From positions 1-14,700 of the forward strand of contig JANPDA010000399.1 of assembly GCA_031431235.1 (NCBI GenBank): 14,700 nt of DNA, given 5' to 3'. The stretch's first letter is position 1; the number at the start of each line of letters is the position of its first letter. The DNA comes from JANNSW01 sp031431235 (lineage in GTDB: Bacteria; Pseudomonadota; Alphaproteobacteria; Rhizobiales; Hyphomicrobiaceae). Shown in pieces: positions 6,706 to 13,802 of this stretch. The translations under genes were made by a program, and so were the position numbers. The notes beneath the pieces were generated by a model, which was given only the letters and a program-made list of their open reading frames with translations, was not told the DNA's origin and did no database searches.

Positions 6706-7560
6706 ATGCCGCACGAGGACATGTCCATGCACCCCGCTCATCTCGATGACACCCCATCGCGCTCGATCTGGGGGCCGATCTATTTGGGGGCCTGGGTCGT
6801 GCTGGCCGCCGGAGCGACGGCCTATCTGGGGGCGCTTGCACTCGCTCCCGAAGCCATCAGGATTTCCGTCTCGAGCGAGGCGGTCGAGGAGACCACGGAC
6901 CTGCGGGCCCTGCTGGCGGAAAGCCGGATCGAGGGTGATGAGCTCGCACGGCAGGTCGAAAGACTGAGCGCAGAGCTGTCGGCGGTAAAGGCCGATATTG
7001 CCGAGGTTGTTTCCGCGGGTGCGCAGGCGAGCGTCAGCCTGCCTCTCGATGAGCCCAGCATCGTGGTCCCGGCAAAAGGCGCAAAGCCCGCTGCCGCCGC
7101 GACCAAGCCGGCAGCAATCGAGGACGCCGAGGTCGGGGAGACCGGTACGCTGAAAGCCCCGGCCGAGCAGGCCGCAGGGCCAGATCTGCTCGATGCATTC
7201 AAGGAGGCGGTCAGCGACGACACCAAGTCCGAGGATGCGGACCAAAAGGCTGATTGGGGTTCGCAGATCGCCGCGCTGCCTGAACGCAAACCCGCCGCCA
7301 GCAGGACGTTCGGGCTCGAGATCGCCCGCTCGACGTCGCCAGAGGCCCTGCAAGTCAGCTGGGGGCTGCTGTCCGAGCGGCATGTCGAGCTGCTTGGCGG
7401 AATGAAAGCCGTGACGCAATTGGCCGGTGCCGACAGCCAGGATTATCGCCTGGTGACAGGACCGTTCGCCACAGCGGCTGCCGCGAGGTCGCTGTGTGCC
7501 AAGCTGGAGGCAGCTGGTGTCACCTGCCGGCTGACGCCCTATGCAGGCAACGTATTCTGA
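6706..7560 (+). CDS. SPOR-domain membrane protein
   Basis: A 284-residue bitopic inner-membrane protein: a short cytoplasmic N-terminus, one transmembrane helix at about 26-47 (IYLGAWVVLAAGATAYLGAL), a periplasmic coiled-coil-like segment at about 60-103, an Ala/Pro/acidic low-complexity linker to about 200, and a C-terminal SPOR-like domain (about 205-284) with VSWGLLSERH, DYRLVTGPFATAAAARSLC and GVTCRLTPY. SPOR domains bind denuded glycan strands at the division septum. C264 and C274 could form a disulfide. The start is ambiguous. ATG 6706 gives the full length. ATG 6727 (MHPAHLDD) has GAGG spaced 8 bases upstream and may be the true start, losing only 7 residues. It is convergent with the Clp-N gene, 37 bases between stops. 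The SPOR match is from pattern, so domain identity is likely rather than certain, and no septal role is shown. Confidence 0.8.
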   Translation: MPHEDMSMHPAHLDDTPSRSIWGPIYLGAWVVLAAGATAYLGALALAPEAIRISVSSEAVEETTDLRALLAESRIEGDELARQVERLSAELSAVKADIAEVVSAGAQASVSLPLDEPSIVVPAKGAKPAAAATKPAAIEDAEVGETGTLKAPAEQAAGPDLLDAFKEAVSDDTKSEDADQKADWGSQIAALPERKPAASRTFGLEIARSTSPEALQVSWGLLSERHVELLGGMKAVTQLAGADSQDYRLVTGPFATAAAARSLCAKLEAAGVTCRLTPYAGNVF

Positions 7561-7597
7561 ATGAACACGGGGAGCCTGAGGCCGAGCGGAAGCTGGC

Positions 7598-8902
7598 TCA
7601 CAGCAGGCGTCTGATGACGCCTTCGCCGAGCGCGCCCAGCACGCCGCCGGCGAGCATTGTCAGTGCCCAAAAGCCGATGCGCTTGATCGCTCGACCATAG
7701 TCGATCCCGATCGATACCTCGACAGTCTGCTCCGGCAGCGCGGTCTCGGCGGTGATGCCGTCGGCGGCGACGCTGCGAGCCGAGACGATGATCTGCAGCG
7801 ATGCCCTGCCGCTCTTCTTGGGCGTTACGCTCCAGTGCCAGCTCGCAAAATCCTCATCGTAGAGACCCAGCTCGTTGTCGATCCACTGCGTCTCGGGGGA
7901 AGCCGATTCGATCGTGAACCCGCCCTCCGGGGCCCTGAGCCGCACAGACATGGCCTTGGTCACGAAAATCTCGTGCGCGGCCGGTGCTCCCGGGCCGCGC
8001 ATGCCCTCGGTCAGACCCTCCACGTCGCGGCGTGCCACGCGAACCTCGATTGCGACCGGGCGTCCGGCCGTCATCCGACGCGGGATGTTCTGCGCAAGCA
8101 TGCCGCTCCCGACGGCTTCCCGTCGCGCTCCCCCGGATCGCCCCGGCCGGCGTGTGACCTGGGCACGCTCCCGGGATGGCTGGTCGGGTGACGGTCCGCG
8201 GGAGGAAGCTGGCGGACGCGCAGGCCGTGCCGGTCGAGGGACCTGCTGCTCGACAGCGGCTTCTTCCAGGGCAGGCTTCGGGATCGGGCGGCCACGCTTC
8301 ATTGCCGGAGGTGGCGCCTGGTGCTGCGCCCAATCGAGCTGCTCGGGCCGGGCATCGATCCGGGGAGGTGGCGCATGGCCGACGGCACGCGGGCGGGCCG
8401 GGGCCGCGCGCGCCGCCGGCTGTTGGCGTGCTCCCGCCGGCGCCGGTCGCCGCTGCAGCGTGCGGACGGCCTCCTCGAAGGTCAATCCATGGCTGCGCAA
8501 CAGCTTGGCGGCCGGGCTCTGCCCCTCCCCGATCAAGGCGGCGAGCACCATGGCGCCATTGATTTCGGCACGGCGCGACTGACTTGCTGCCGCAGCCGCC
8601 GCATCGATCACGCGCAACAGCTCTTCCGAGGGAAGCGGCGCCGCATTCGCATTGGGGGGAAGACGATCGGAATTGCGGCTGACGAAGCCTGCCACATCGT
8701 TGCGCAGGCGATTGAGGTCGACCGCGCTCGCGGCCATCACCGATGCGGCATCGCGATCCTCGGTCAAGGCCAGCAGCAGATGGTCGAGCAGCACCTCGGC
8801 GTGGCCCTGCTCCTCGGCATAGATGAAGGCACGCTCGAGCGTCCGGCCGAGCTCCTGCGACTTCGGCACGCCAAGCAGATGATCGGCGAAGACCTCGGCC
8901 AT
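7598..8902 (-). CDS. Clp-N repeat protein with beta-rich domain and C-terminal membrane anchor (no ATPase)
   Basis: A 434-residue protein of unusual architecture. Residues 1-150 hold two Clp-N repeats (FADHLLGVPKSQELGRTLER..., then PSEELLRVIDAAAAAASQSR...GAMVLAALIGEGQSPAAKLL), the helical substrate- or adaptor-binding module of ClpA/ClpB/ClpC. No AAA+ Walker motifs follow. Residues 152-265 are a Pro/Arg/Ala-rich linker. Residues 266-402 look beta-rich (VAIEVRVARRDVEGL, AMSVRLRAPEGGF, WHWSVTPKKSGRASLQIIV). A transmembrane helix at about 408-428 ends in RRLL, so the bulk should be cytoplasmic with a C-terminal tail anchor. ATG 8902 is chosen over an adjacent TTG at 8905 because GAGGGA lies 9 bases upstream. 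From memory the beta domain resembles C-terminal regions on bacterial proteins with TIR or caspase-like heads, but that is not verified. It is not a ClpP chaperone; role unknown. Confidence 0.85.
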   Translation of the reverse strand: MAEVFADHLLGVPKSQELGRTLERAFIYAEEQGHAEVLLDHLLLALTEDRDAASVMAASAVDLNRLRNDVAGFVSRNSDRLPPNANAAPLPSEELLRVIDAAAAAASQSRRAEINGAMVLAALIGEGQSPAAKLLRSHGLTFEEAVRTLQRRPAPAGARQQPAARAAPARPRAVGHAPPPRIDARPEQLDWAQHQAPPPAMKRGRPIPKPALEEAAVEQQVPRPARPARPPASSRGPSPDQPSRERAQVTRRPGRSGGARREAVGSGMLAQNIPRRMTAGRPVAIEVRVARRDVEGLTEGMRGPGAPAAHEIFVTKAMSVRLRAPEGGFTIESASPETQWIDNELGLYDEDFASWHWSVTPKKSGRASLQIIVSARSVAADGITAETALPEQTVEVSIGIDYGRAIKRIGFWALTMLAGGVLGALGEGVIRRLL

Positions 8903-8942
8903 CAAACAATTTCCCTCGCTCGATGGCGGTGTACCGGTCGGG

Positions 8943-8965
8943 CGATCGGCGTTGAGCGCCGACCG
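8943..8965 (-). terminator. Hairpin after lapA, possible terminator of the sppA-ihfB-lapA run
   Basis: Arms CGATCGGCG (8943-8951) and CGCCGACCG (8957-8965) pair over 9 positions including one G-T around a 5-base loop. It lies between lapA and the next leftward gene. There is no T tract on the minus strand, so it could equally be part of the leader of the Clp-N gene. Confidence 0.3.
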
Positions 8966-9035
8966 AGCATAACCCTGACCCCGACAAAGCGGCGCTTCGA
9001 GGGCAATGCCGTCCTGGCGGGGCTGCGACCGCAGG

Positions 9036-9383
9036 TCAGGCAGCGTTGCGATCGCTCATGGCGCTGCTGCCCACCACTCGCTCGTCACGCTCTCTGGCGA
9101 GCCGGTCGGCCTCGCTCTTCCAGCGGTAGGCTTCCCGCGTGCGCAGCCGTGCGGTCCGGCGCCAGCGCCCTTGTGTCAGCCAGGTCGTGAAGCCGCCGAG
9201 CCCGATGCCCGCCATCAGCGTCACGAACAGGATGAGCGAGAGCGGCACATCGAACGCGAAGGCCGAATCGAGCCGCGACACCGGATCGAATGTGATCGGC
9301 ACGGCATGCCGGTTGGCGACGCCGAAAGGTACGATCAGCAGCGTCGCGCCGAGAGCCATGATCAGCCAGAAAGCGCGGGACAA
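9036..9383 (-). CDS. LapA-family (DUF1049) small membrane protein, TTG start
   Basis: A 115-residue inner-membrane protein with two transmembrane helices (about 5-24 and 46-69), the family signature FGVANRHAVPITFDP right after the first helix, and a basic, charged cytoplasmic tail (RWRRTARLRTREAYRWKSEADR). LapA/YciS-type proteins accompany LapB in controlling LpxC turnover in enterobacteria; in alphaproteobacteria the homologue commonly sits next to ihfB, as here. The chosen start is TTG at 9383, giving MSRAFWLIMALG, which matches the usual family N-terminus. AGGGAG lies 7 bases upstream and overlaps the ihfB stop codon, so translational coupling is likely. The first ATG (9359) would cut off the first 8 residues, part of helix 1, and has no good ribosome binding site. 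Function in this organism is not established. Confidence 0.85.
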   Translation of the reverse strand: MSRAFWLIMALGATLLIVPFGVANRHAVPITFDPVSRLDSAFAFDVPLSLILFVTLMAGIGLGGFTTWLTQGRWRRTARLRTREAYRWKSEADRLARERDERVVGSSAMSDRNAA

Positions 9384-9390
9384 GGAGGAG

Positions 9391-9396
9391 CTCCCT
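9391..9396 (-). promoter_or_regulatory. Ribosome binding site deciding the lapA TTG start, overlapping the ihfB stop
   Basis: AGGGAG on the minus strand, 7 bases before TTG at 9383 and overlapping the TAG stop of ihfB (9395-9397). It supports the TTG start and translational coupling. Confidence 0.65.
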
Positions 9397-9757
9397 ACCT
9401 GATACGTCCAGAACCGGTCTCGAGCCGGGGCTTGGCTGGCGCGGGCTTCCGCTTGCGGGAGCCGTTGCCGTTTGCGGCGCGATGGTTCAGCCGCTCGCGC
9501 AACTCCTTGCCGGTCTTGAAGAACGGCACGAATTTCTCGTCGACCTTGACCGTCGTGCCGGTCCGCGGATTGCGACCCTGTCGCGGCGCCCGATGCTTCA
9601 CCGTGAAAGCTCCGAACCCCCTCAGCTCGACCCGGTCGCCGCGTGCCAGCGCCTCGATGATCTCGTCGAAAACGACGTTGATGATCTTCTCCACGTCCTT
9701 GTGGAAAAGATGCTGATTGGCAAATGCGATGCGCTGGATCAACTCCGACTTGATCAT
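9395..9757 (-). CDS. ihfB: Integration host factor subunit beta
   Basis: A 120-residue HU/IHF-family DNA-bending protein. IHF beta pairs with IHF alpha to bend DNA sharply at specific sites in replication, recombination and transcription. The N-terminal helices (MIKSELIQRIAFANQHL...VEKIINVVFDEIIEAL) are followed by the signature GFGAFTVKHRAPRQGRNPRTG (from residue 47), with the intercalating-proline motif NPRTG at 63-67, and then VKVDEKFVPFFKTGKELRERLN. HU-beta is less likely given EKFVPFFKTGKELRERLN and the gene's place next to sppA and lapA. The tail after residue 92 is an extra basic stretch of nearly 30 residues (HRAANGNGSRKRKPAPAKPR...), longer than the 94-residue E. coli protein. GAGGG lies 6 bases before the ATG at 9757. 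It starts 38 bases after sppA ends and precedes lapA by 11 bases, so it is probably in an operon. Confidence 0.95.
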   Translation of the reverse strand: MIKSELIQRIAFANQHLFHKDVEKIINVVFDEIIEALARGDRVELRGFGAFTVKHRAPRQGRNPRTGTTVKVDEKFVPFFKTGKELRERLNHRAANGNGSRKRKPAPAKPRLETGSGRIR

Positions 9758-9795
9758 CCCCGACCCTCACCCTACCATGTCTTTGTTATGCCTGA

Positions 9796-10764
9796 CTAAT
9801 TTTGTGAACCGTGCCAGACGGACAGAAGTCCGTCAAGGGTCAGGCGATCAATCAGTGCCGCGGCGGGCAGAAATCCTCTTGCCCAGGCGAGATCCAGGCC
9901 GAGCAAGCGGGCGATCGATCCGCTTACGCCCCCGAGCATTCCAAACGTGCCTGCCTCGACCGGCTTCCAGTCGACCACAGCGAGATCCTTGGCGATGCTC
10001 TTCTCCTTCACCAGCCAGGCGATGGCCTCGGCCTCCCCGCCGATCTCGTCGACGAGCTTCAATTGCAGCGCCTGCCGGCCAGTGTAGATGCGGCCGCTGC
10101 CGAGCTCGGCGACGGTCGCTGGCTCAATGCTGCGGCGGGTCTTGACGATGTCGAGGAACCAGACCTGCGATTCCCGGACGAGCTCCTCGGCCAGCAACCG
10201 GCCAGGCTCGTCGAGCGGCTGGAACATGGATGGATTGGCCTTCAACGCGCCGCTCTTGATCTCATGCATCTTGACGCCCAGCTTATCGAGCAGCCCGGAG
10301 ACCTCGGGGAACTGGAAGATCACGCCGACGGAGCCGGTGATCGTGTTGCCGCGCGCGATCACCCGGTCCGTGGCGAGGCTGATCATGTAGGCGGCAGACG
10401 TTGCCATGGTCCCCATCACGGCGACCACCGGCTTTTCCTTGGTGATCTCGGTGACGGCGCCATAGATCGCCTCGCCCCCGGTGGTGGTGCCGCCAGGGCT
10501 GTCGACCGCGAGCAGGATCGCCACGACGTTGCTGTCGTCCTTCACTTTCTTCAAGAGGTCGAGCTTGGCCCGGTCGTCGGTGATGAGGCCGGTGATGTCG
10601 ATGCGCGCGATGTGGGGTCCCGGCCCGAACGCCGAGCCTCCCCCCGCCAGACTTGCCAGCGCCAACACGCACGCGGCTGCCGCGGCGAGCGCCAGGATCC
10701 GCCAGAGCGAGAGGCGCCGTTTCAGGCGGCGGCGCTCGAGCAGAGTCTCGATCTCGGTGCTCAT
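9796..10764 (-). CDS. sppA: Signal peptide peptidase SppA, short form
   Basis: A 322-residue membrane-anchored serine protease (family S49) that degrades cleaved signal peptides and other small membrane peptides. A basic cytoplasmic start (LLERRRLKRRLSLWR) leads into one transmembrane helix at about 21-40; the catalytic domain faces the periplasm. Visible motifs: AVDSPGG (87-92 region), the nucleophile-type serine S123 in GTMATSAAYMIS, TITGSVGV (141-148) and the probable general-base lysine K170 in HEIKSGALK. Its length fits the single-domain form rather than the tandem E. coli protein. The ATG at 10764 is preferred because GAGG lies 5 bases upstream; an in-frame ATG at 10800 has a poor ribosome binding site and falls inside a hairpin. 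It precedes ihfB by 38 bases and lies downstream of rpsA across a gap rich in inverted repeats. Confidence 0.92.
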   Translation of the reverse strand: MSTEIETLLERRRLKRRLSLWRILALAAAAACVLALASLAGGGSAFGPGPHIARIDITGLITDDRAKLDLLKKVKDDSNVVAILLAVDSPGGTTTGGEAIYGAVTEITKEKPVVAVMGTMATSAAYMISLATDRVIARGNTITGSVGVIFQFPEVSGLLDKLGVKMHEIKSGALKANPSMFQPLDEPGRLLAEELVRESQVWFLDIVKTRRSIEPATVAELGSGRIYTGRQALQLKLVDEIGGEAEAIAWLVKEKSIAKDLAVVDWKPVEAGTFGMLGGVSGSIARLLGLDLAWARGFLPAAALIDRLTLDGLLSVWHGSQN

Positions 10765-10792
10765 CGGTTCCTCGTTCTCAACGTGTTCCGTC

Positions 10793-10831
10793 CCATTCAT
10801 TCGATTCCGGCGAAGCTGGATCAATGAATGG
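10793..10831. repeat. Inverted repeat 1 upstream of sppA (CCATTCAT/ATGAATGG)
   Basis: CCATTCATT followed by GAT and CC (with two single-base bulges) pairs with GGATCAATGAATGG, giving about 14 base pairs around a 9-base loop. It lies about 30 bases upstream of the preferred sppA start, so it would be in the mRNA leader. The octamer at its ends recurs in the second hairpin at 10871-10898. Confidence 0.65.
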
Positions 10832-10852
10832 AGAGAGGGAACACAAACAAAG

Positions 10853-10868
10853 AGTGGGCTAGTGGGCT
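10853..10868. repeat. Tandem 8-base repeat
   Basis: AGTGGGCT occurs twice head to tail, immediately followed by AG and the second inverted repeat. It is short and may be chance, but it lies in a small region with other repeats. Confidence 0.6.
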
Positions 10869-10870
10869 AG

Positions 10871-10898
10871 CCATTCATTTGGGGTACCAGATGAATGG
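10871..10898. repeat. Inverted repeat 2 upstream of sppA (12-bp stem, 4-base loop)
   Basis: CCATTCATTTGG, loop GGTA, then CCAGATGAATGG: a 12-position stem, all Watson-Crick except one G-T. Its outer octamers are identical to those of the hairpin at 10793-10831, so the rpsA-sppA gap holds four copies of one octamer in two convergent pairs. Confidence 0.75.
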
Positions 10899-10957
10899 GT
10901 CAGAACACTAGTGCTCATGCCTGCGCCTTCGGCCACCGCTGCCCGATCGAAGCAGCA

Positions 10958-10988
10958 GGGCCCGCGCCTCGATAGCGCGGACCCTTTT
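10958..10988 (+). terminator. Terminator-like hairpin pointing against rpsA and sppA
   Basis: GGGCCCGCGC (10958-10967) and GCGCGGACCC (10975-10984) pair over 10 positions with one G-T around a 7-base loop. TTTT follows on the plus strand (10985-10988). Both flanking genes are on the minus strand. The structure may still end rpsA transcription as a stem without a T tract, but its T tract fits rightward transcription, for which no gene is visible. Confidence 0.55.
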
Positions 10989-11032
10989 CTCGACGAGCTG
11001 ATCGGGACGGTGCCAGCGGCAGCCGCAACCGC

Positions 11033-12769
11033 TCAGTCCTCCTCCTTCTCGGTGTCCTCCGTGCCACGGCGCTTCAACGCCGCGCCCAGGATGTCGCCGA
11101 GCGAAGCGCCCGAGTCGGACGACCCGTAGGCGGCGACGGCCTCCTTCTCCTCGGAGATCTCGCGCGCCTTGATCGAGACGTTGATGCGCCGGCCGGTTTT
11201 GTCGACCTGGGTCACCAGTGCGTCGATCTTGTTGCCGACCGCGAAGCGCTCCGGCCGCTGCTCGGAGCGATCGCGCGACAGGTCCGAGCGCTTGATGAAG
11301 GAGGTCATATCGGTCTCGGCGAGCTTCACCTCGATGCCGCCGTCCTGCACCGCGATCACCTCGCAGGTGACGTGGCTGCCCTTCTTCAGGCCTGCAACAG
11401 TCTCGAATGGGTCACCATCGGCCTGCTTGATGCCCAGGCTGATGCGCTCCTTCTCGGCGTCCACGTCGAGCACCACGGCTTGCACCGTATCGCCCTTCTT
11501 GAAGTCCTTGATCATCTCCTCGCCCGGCCGGTTCCAGGAGAGATCCGACAGATGCACCATGCCGTCGATGCCGGTATCGAGCCCGATGAAGAGGCCGAAC
11601 TCGGTGATGTTGCGCACCTGGCCCTCGATCGTCGAGCCCTTGGGGTGCAGCGTCAGGAACTGATCCCACGGATTGGCCTGTGTCTGCTTCAGGCCGAGCG
11701 AGATGCGGCGCTTCTGCTGATCGACCTCGAGGATCTGGACATCGACCTCCTGGCTGGTGGCGACGATCTTGCCGGGATGGATGTTCTTTTTCGTCCAGCT
11801 CATCTCGGAGACATGGATCAGGCCTTCGACACCGGGCTCGAGCTCGACGAACGCACCATAGTCGGCAATGTTCGTGACCTTGCCCTTGAAGCGGCTGGTG
11901 ACCGGATACTTGGCGGCGATGCCGGCCCACGGATCGGCCTCGAGCTGCTTCATGCCCAGGCTGATGCGCTGGCTCTCGGGATTGATGCGGATGATCTGCA
12001 CCTTCACGGTATCGCCGACATTGACGATCTCGCTGGGATGGTTGACACGGCGCCAGGCCATGTCGGTGACGTGCAGCAGACCGTCGATGCCGCCCAGGTC
12101 GATGAAGGCGCCGTAGTCGGTGATGTTCTTGACGACGCCGTCGATGACCTGGCCTTCGGCGAGCTTGGCCACGATCTCGGTTCGCTGCTCGGCGCGGCTC
12201 TCCTCGAGCACCGAGCGCCGCGACACGACGATGTTGCCGCGCCGCTTGTCCATCTTCAGGATCTGAAAGGGCTGCGGGGAGTGCATCAGCGGGGTGATGT
12301 CGCGAATGGGGCGGATGTCGACCTGGCTGCCCGGCAGGAACGCGACGGCGCCGTCGAGATCGACCGTAAAGCCGCCCTTCACCTTGTTGAAGATGACGCC
12401 TTCGACCTTCTCATTCTTGGTGAACTTCACCTCGAGGCGCATCCAGCTTTCCTCGCGCTTGGCCTTGTCGCGCGACAGCACGGCCTCGCCCAGCGCATTC
12501 TCGATCCGCTCCAGATAGACCTCGACCACGTCTCCGATCCCAACCGGATCCCTGCCCGCGATATTGAACTCGCGCAGCGGCACGCGACCTTCGGTCTTGA
12601 GGCCGACATCGATGACCGCGAGGTCCTTCTCGATGGCAACGATCGTCCCCTTGATGACCATGCCTTCATGCATCTGGTCGGACTGGAGGCTCTCTTCCAG
12701 CAGTGCAGCGAAATCATCGCGCGACGGATTGAACTCTCTGCCGACATCACCGGTTGTTGTAACGCTCAT
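11033..12769 (-). CDS. rpsA: 30S ribosomal protein S1
   Basis: A 578-residue protein with six S1 (OB-fold RNA-binding) repeats at about 36-101, 118-186, 206-274, 291-361, 378-447 and 463-533. S1 binds mRNA on the 30S subunit and helps start translation of structured messages. Repeats 3 to 5 are the most regular (NITDYGAFIDLGGIDGLLHV, NIADYGAFVELEPGVEGLIHV region, NITEFGLFIGLDTGIDGMVHL region). The acidic tail ends EDTEKEED. Length is typical of alphaproteobacterial S1. The ATG at 12769 has GAGGAG 5 bases upstream; an adjacent in-frame TTG at 12772 is not needed. It lies 228 bases downstream of cmk on the same strand, the classical cmk-rpsA order. Autoregulation by S1 on its own leader is known in enterobacteria; here the leader shows only a small hairpin. 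Confidence 0.98.
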   Translation of the reverse strand: MSVTTTGDVGREFNPSRDDFAALLEESLQSDQMHEGMVIKGTIVAIEKDLAVIDVGLKTEGRVPLREFNIAGRDPVGIGDVVEVYLERIENALGEAVLSRDKAKREESWMRLEVKFTKNEKVEGVIFNKVKGGFTVDLDGAVAFLPGSQVDIRPIRDITPLMHSPQPFQILKMDKRRGNIVVSRRSVLEESRAEQRTEIVAKLAEGQVIDGVVKNITDYGAFIDLGGIDGLLHVTDMAWRRVNHPSEIVNVGDTVKVQIIRINPESQRISLGMKQLEADPWAGIAAKYPVTSRFKGKVTNIADYGAFVELEPGVEGLIHVSEMSWTKKNIHPGKIVATSQEVDVQILEVDQQKRRISLGLKQTQANPWDQFLTLHPKGSTIEGQVRNITEFGLFIGLDTGIDGMVHLSDLSWNRPGEEMIKDFKKGDTVQAVVLDVDAEKERISLGIKQADGDPFETVAGLKKGSHVTCEVIAVQDGGIEVKLAETDMTSFIKRSDLSRDRSEQRPERFAVGNKIDALVTQVDKTGRRINVSIKAREISEEKEAVAAYGSSDSGASLGDILGAALKRRGTEDTEKEED

Positions 12770-12946
12770 CAATGCTCCTCTAAGCGCCGAAATGGCGCGA
12801 CCTGCGGTTGCGGGACCGGTCGGCGTCGAGATGATGATGCGCGATGCGGTGCCCGAGGGTCGGGCCGCAGGGTGGTCACCACGGCGAATTGCCAGCCAGT
12901 GCCTGGGTTGGCGGTGCCGGAGCTCCGGGTGATCTGGGCAGCGAAC

Positions 12947-12961
12947 CCAGGGGCACCCTGG
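12947..12961 (-). promoter_or_regulatory. Small hairpin in the rpsA leader/cmk-rpsA gap
   Basis: CCAGGG and CCCTGG pair perfectly around a 3-base loop, about 180 bases before the rpsA start and 36 bases after the cmk stop. No T tract follows. It could be a processing, attenuation or autoregulatory element; nothing else stands out in the 228-base gap. Confidence 0.25.
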
Positions 12962-12997
12962 CCAATGAGGCCTTTCGTCAATGCAAAGCAGGCGCCC

Positions 12998-13642
12998 CTA
13001 GGACCGGGAGCGCCTTGAACGACTGGCCAATTGATCAATCAGAGCCACGGCGGTTCTGAACGCGCCTTCTATATCCAATCGTGTCGTGTCAAGCAAGAGC
13101 GCGTCGGCAGCGCGGGCGAGCGGGGCAATGGAGCGCTCGGCGTCGCGACGATCGCGTGCCTTCAGCTGGGCGAGAACCTCCTCATAGGTGATGCCGGCGC
13201 GATTATCGGCCAGCTCCGCTGTTCGTCGCCGTGCCCGCTCCTCGACCGAGGCTGTGAGGTAGAGCTTGGCGTCCGCCTGCGGGCAGACGATTGTACCGAT
13301 ATCGCGACCGTCGAGCACCGCGCCGGGCGGACGCTGGGAAAAGCTGCGCTGATAGGCGAGCAACGCCAGCCGCACCGCCGGGATGCGGGCGACGACGGAA
13401 GCCGCTTCTCCGGCCGCGCCGCCTCTGAGGGCGGGATCATCGAACGTCGCCGGGTCGAGCGCTTCGGCCGCCGCCAGCGCAGCAGCCTCGTCGTCGAGCG
13501 AGCGGCCGGCGCCGAGCACGTCGCGTGCGACCGCCCGATAGAGCAATCCGGTATCGAGGAAATGGTAGCCGTAGTGCTCGGCGATGCGGCGGGCAAGCGT
13601 GCCCTTGCCCGATGCTGCCGGTCCGTCGATCGCGATGATCAT
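12998..13642 (-). CDS. cmk: Cytidylate kinase
   Basis: A 214-residue CMP/dCMP kinase that transfers phosphate from ATP to CMP for nucleic-acid precursor supply. The N-terminal P-loop reads GPAASGKGT (7-15), followed by FLDTGLLYRAVA (28-39), the CMP-binding region with DGRDIGT (111-117), KLYLTASVEERARRR (126-140) and the lid-like arginine cluster KARDRRDAER (161-170). It is slightly shorter than the 227-residue E. coli enzyme. The ATG at 13642 has GGAGGA 9 bases upstream and places the P-loop at the extreme N-terminus; longer frames add unrelated sequence. It is followed by rpsA and divergent from the TIGR02300 gene; aroA, often upstream of cmk, is absent here. Confidence 0.96.
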   Translation of the reverse strand: MIIAIDGPAASGKGTLARRIAEHYGYHFLDTGLLYRAVARDVLGAGRSLDDEAAALAAAEALDPATFDDPALRGGAAGEAASVVARIPAVRLALLAYQRSFSQRPPGAVLDGRDIGTIVCPQADAKLYLTASVEERARRRTAELADNRAGITYEEVLAQLKARDRRDAERSIAPLARAADALLLDTTRLDIEGAFRTAVALIDQLASRSRRSRS

Positions 13643-13740
13643 GCCGCAGCATCCTCCATCGGCTCGCCTCACCATCGATGTCTGGGCGGACCTTCGTGCG
13701 TGCCACTGACGGGGACACATCAACAGCGGGTTGCGAGCCC

Positions 13741-13746
13741 TGTCAA
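13741..13746 (-). promoter_or_regulatory. Candidate -35 element of the cmk promoter
   Basis: A consensus TTGACA on the minus strand about 100 bases before the cmk start. A TTGATG hexamer 17 bases further on is a poor -10, so only the -35 is convincing. Confidence 0.35.
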
Positions 13747-13796
13747 CGCCGTCCCCGAAGCCTGCGCCGCCTGCAACCTGGCACCGCGCTTTGGCT

Positions 13797-13802
13797 TTGA
13801 CA
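13797..13802 (+). promoter_or_regulatory. Candidate -35 element for the TIGR02300 gene
   Basis: A consensus TTGACA on the plus strand, 71 bases before the start codon of the FYDLN-domain gene. The expected -10 position holds CAAAGC, a poor match, so the call rests on the -35 alone. Confidence 0.35.

Noticed and set aside
7561..7597. A terminator between the convergent SPOR and Clp-N genes
   Set aside because: Only a 5-base GAGCC/GGCTC pairing with a long loop and no T tract; too weak to call.
7854..8987. A 377-codon frame overlapping the Clp-N gene on the same strand
   Set aside because: It is a shadow frame rich in Arg, Gly and Ala without motifs; the Clp-N frame has recognisable domains and a ribosome binding site.
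11372..13018. A 548-codon open frame on the plus strand running antisense through rpsA
   Set aside because: It is the mirror of a highly conserved ribosomal protein gene in GC-rich DNA, with low-complexity Leu/Asp/Ala/His-rich content, no ribosome binding site and no domain.
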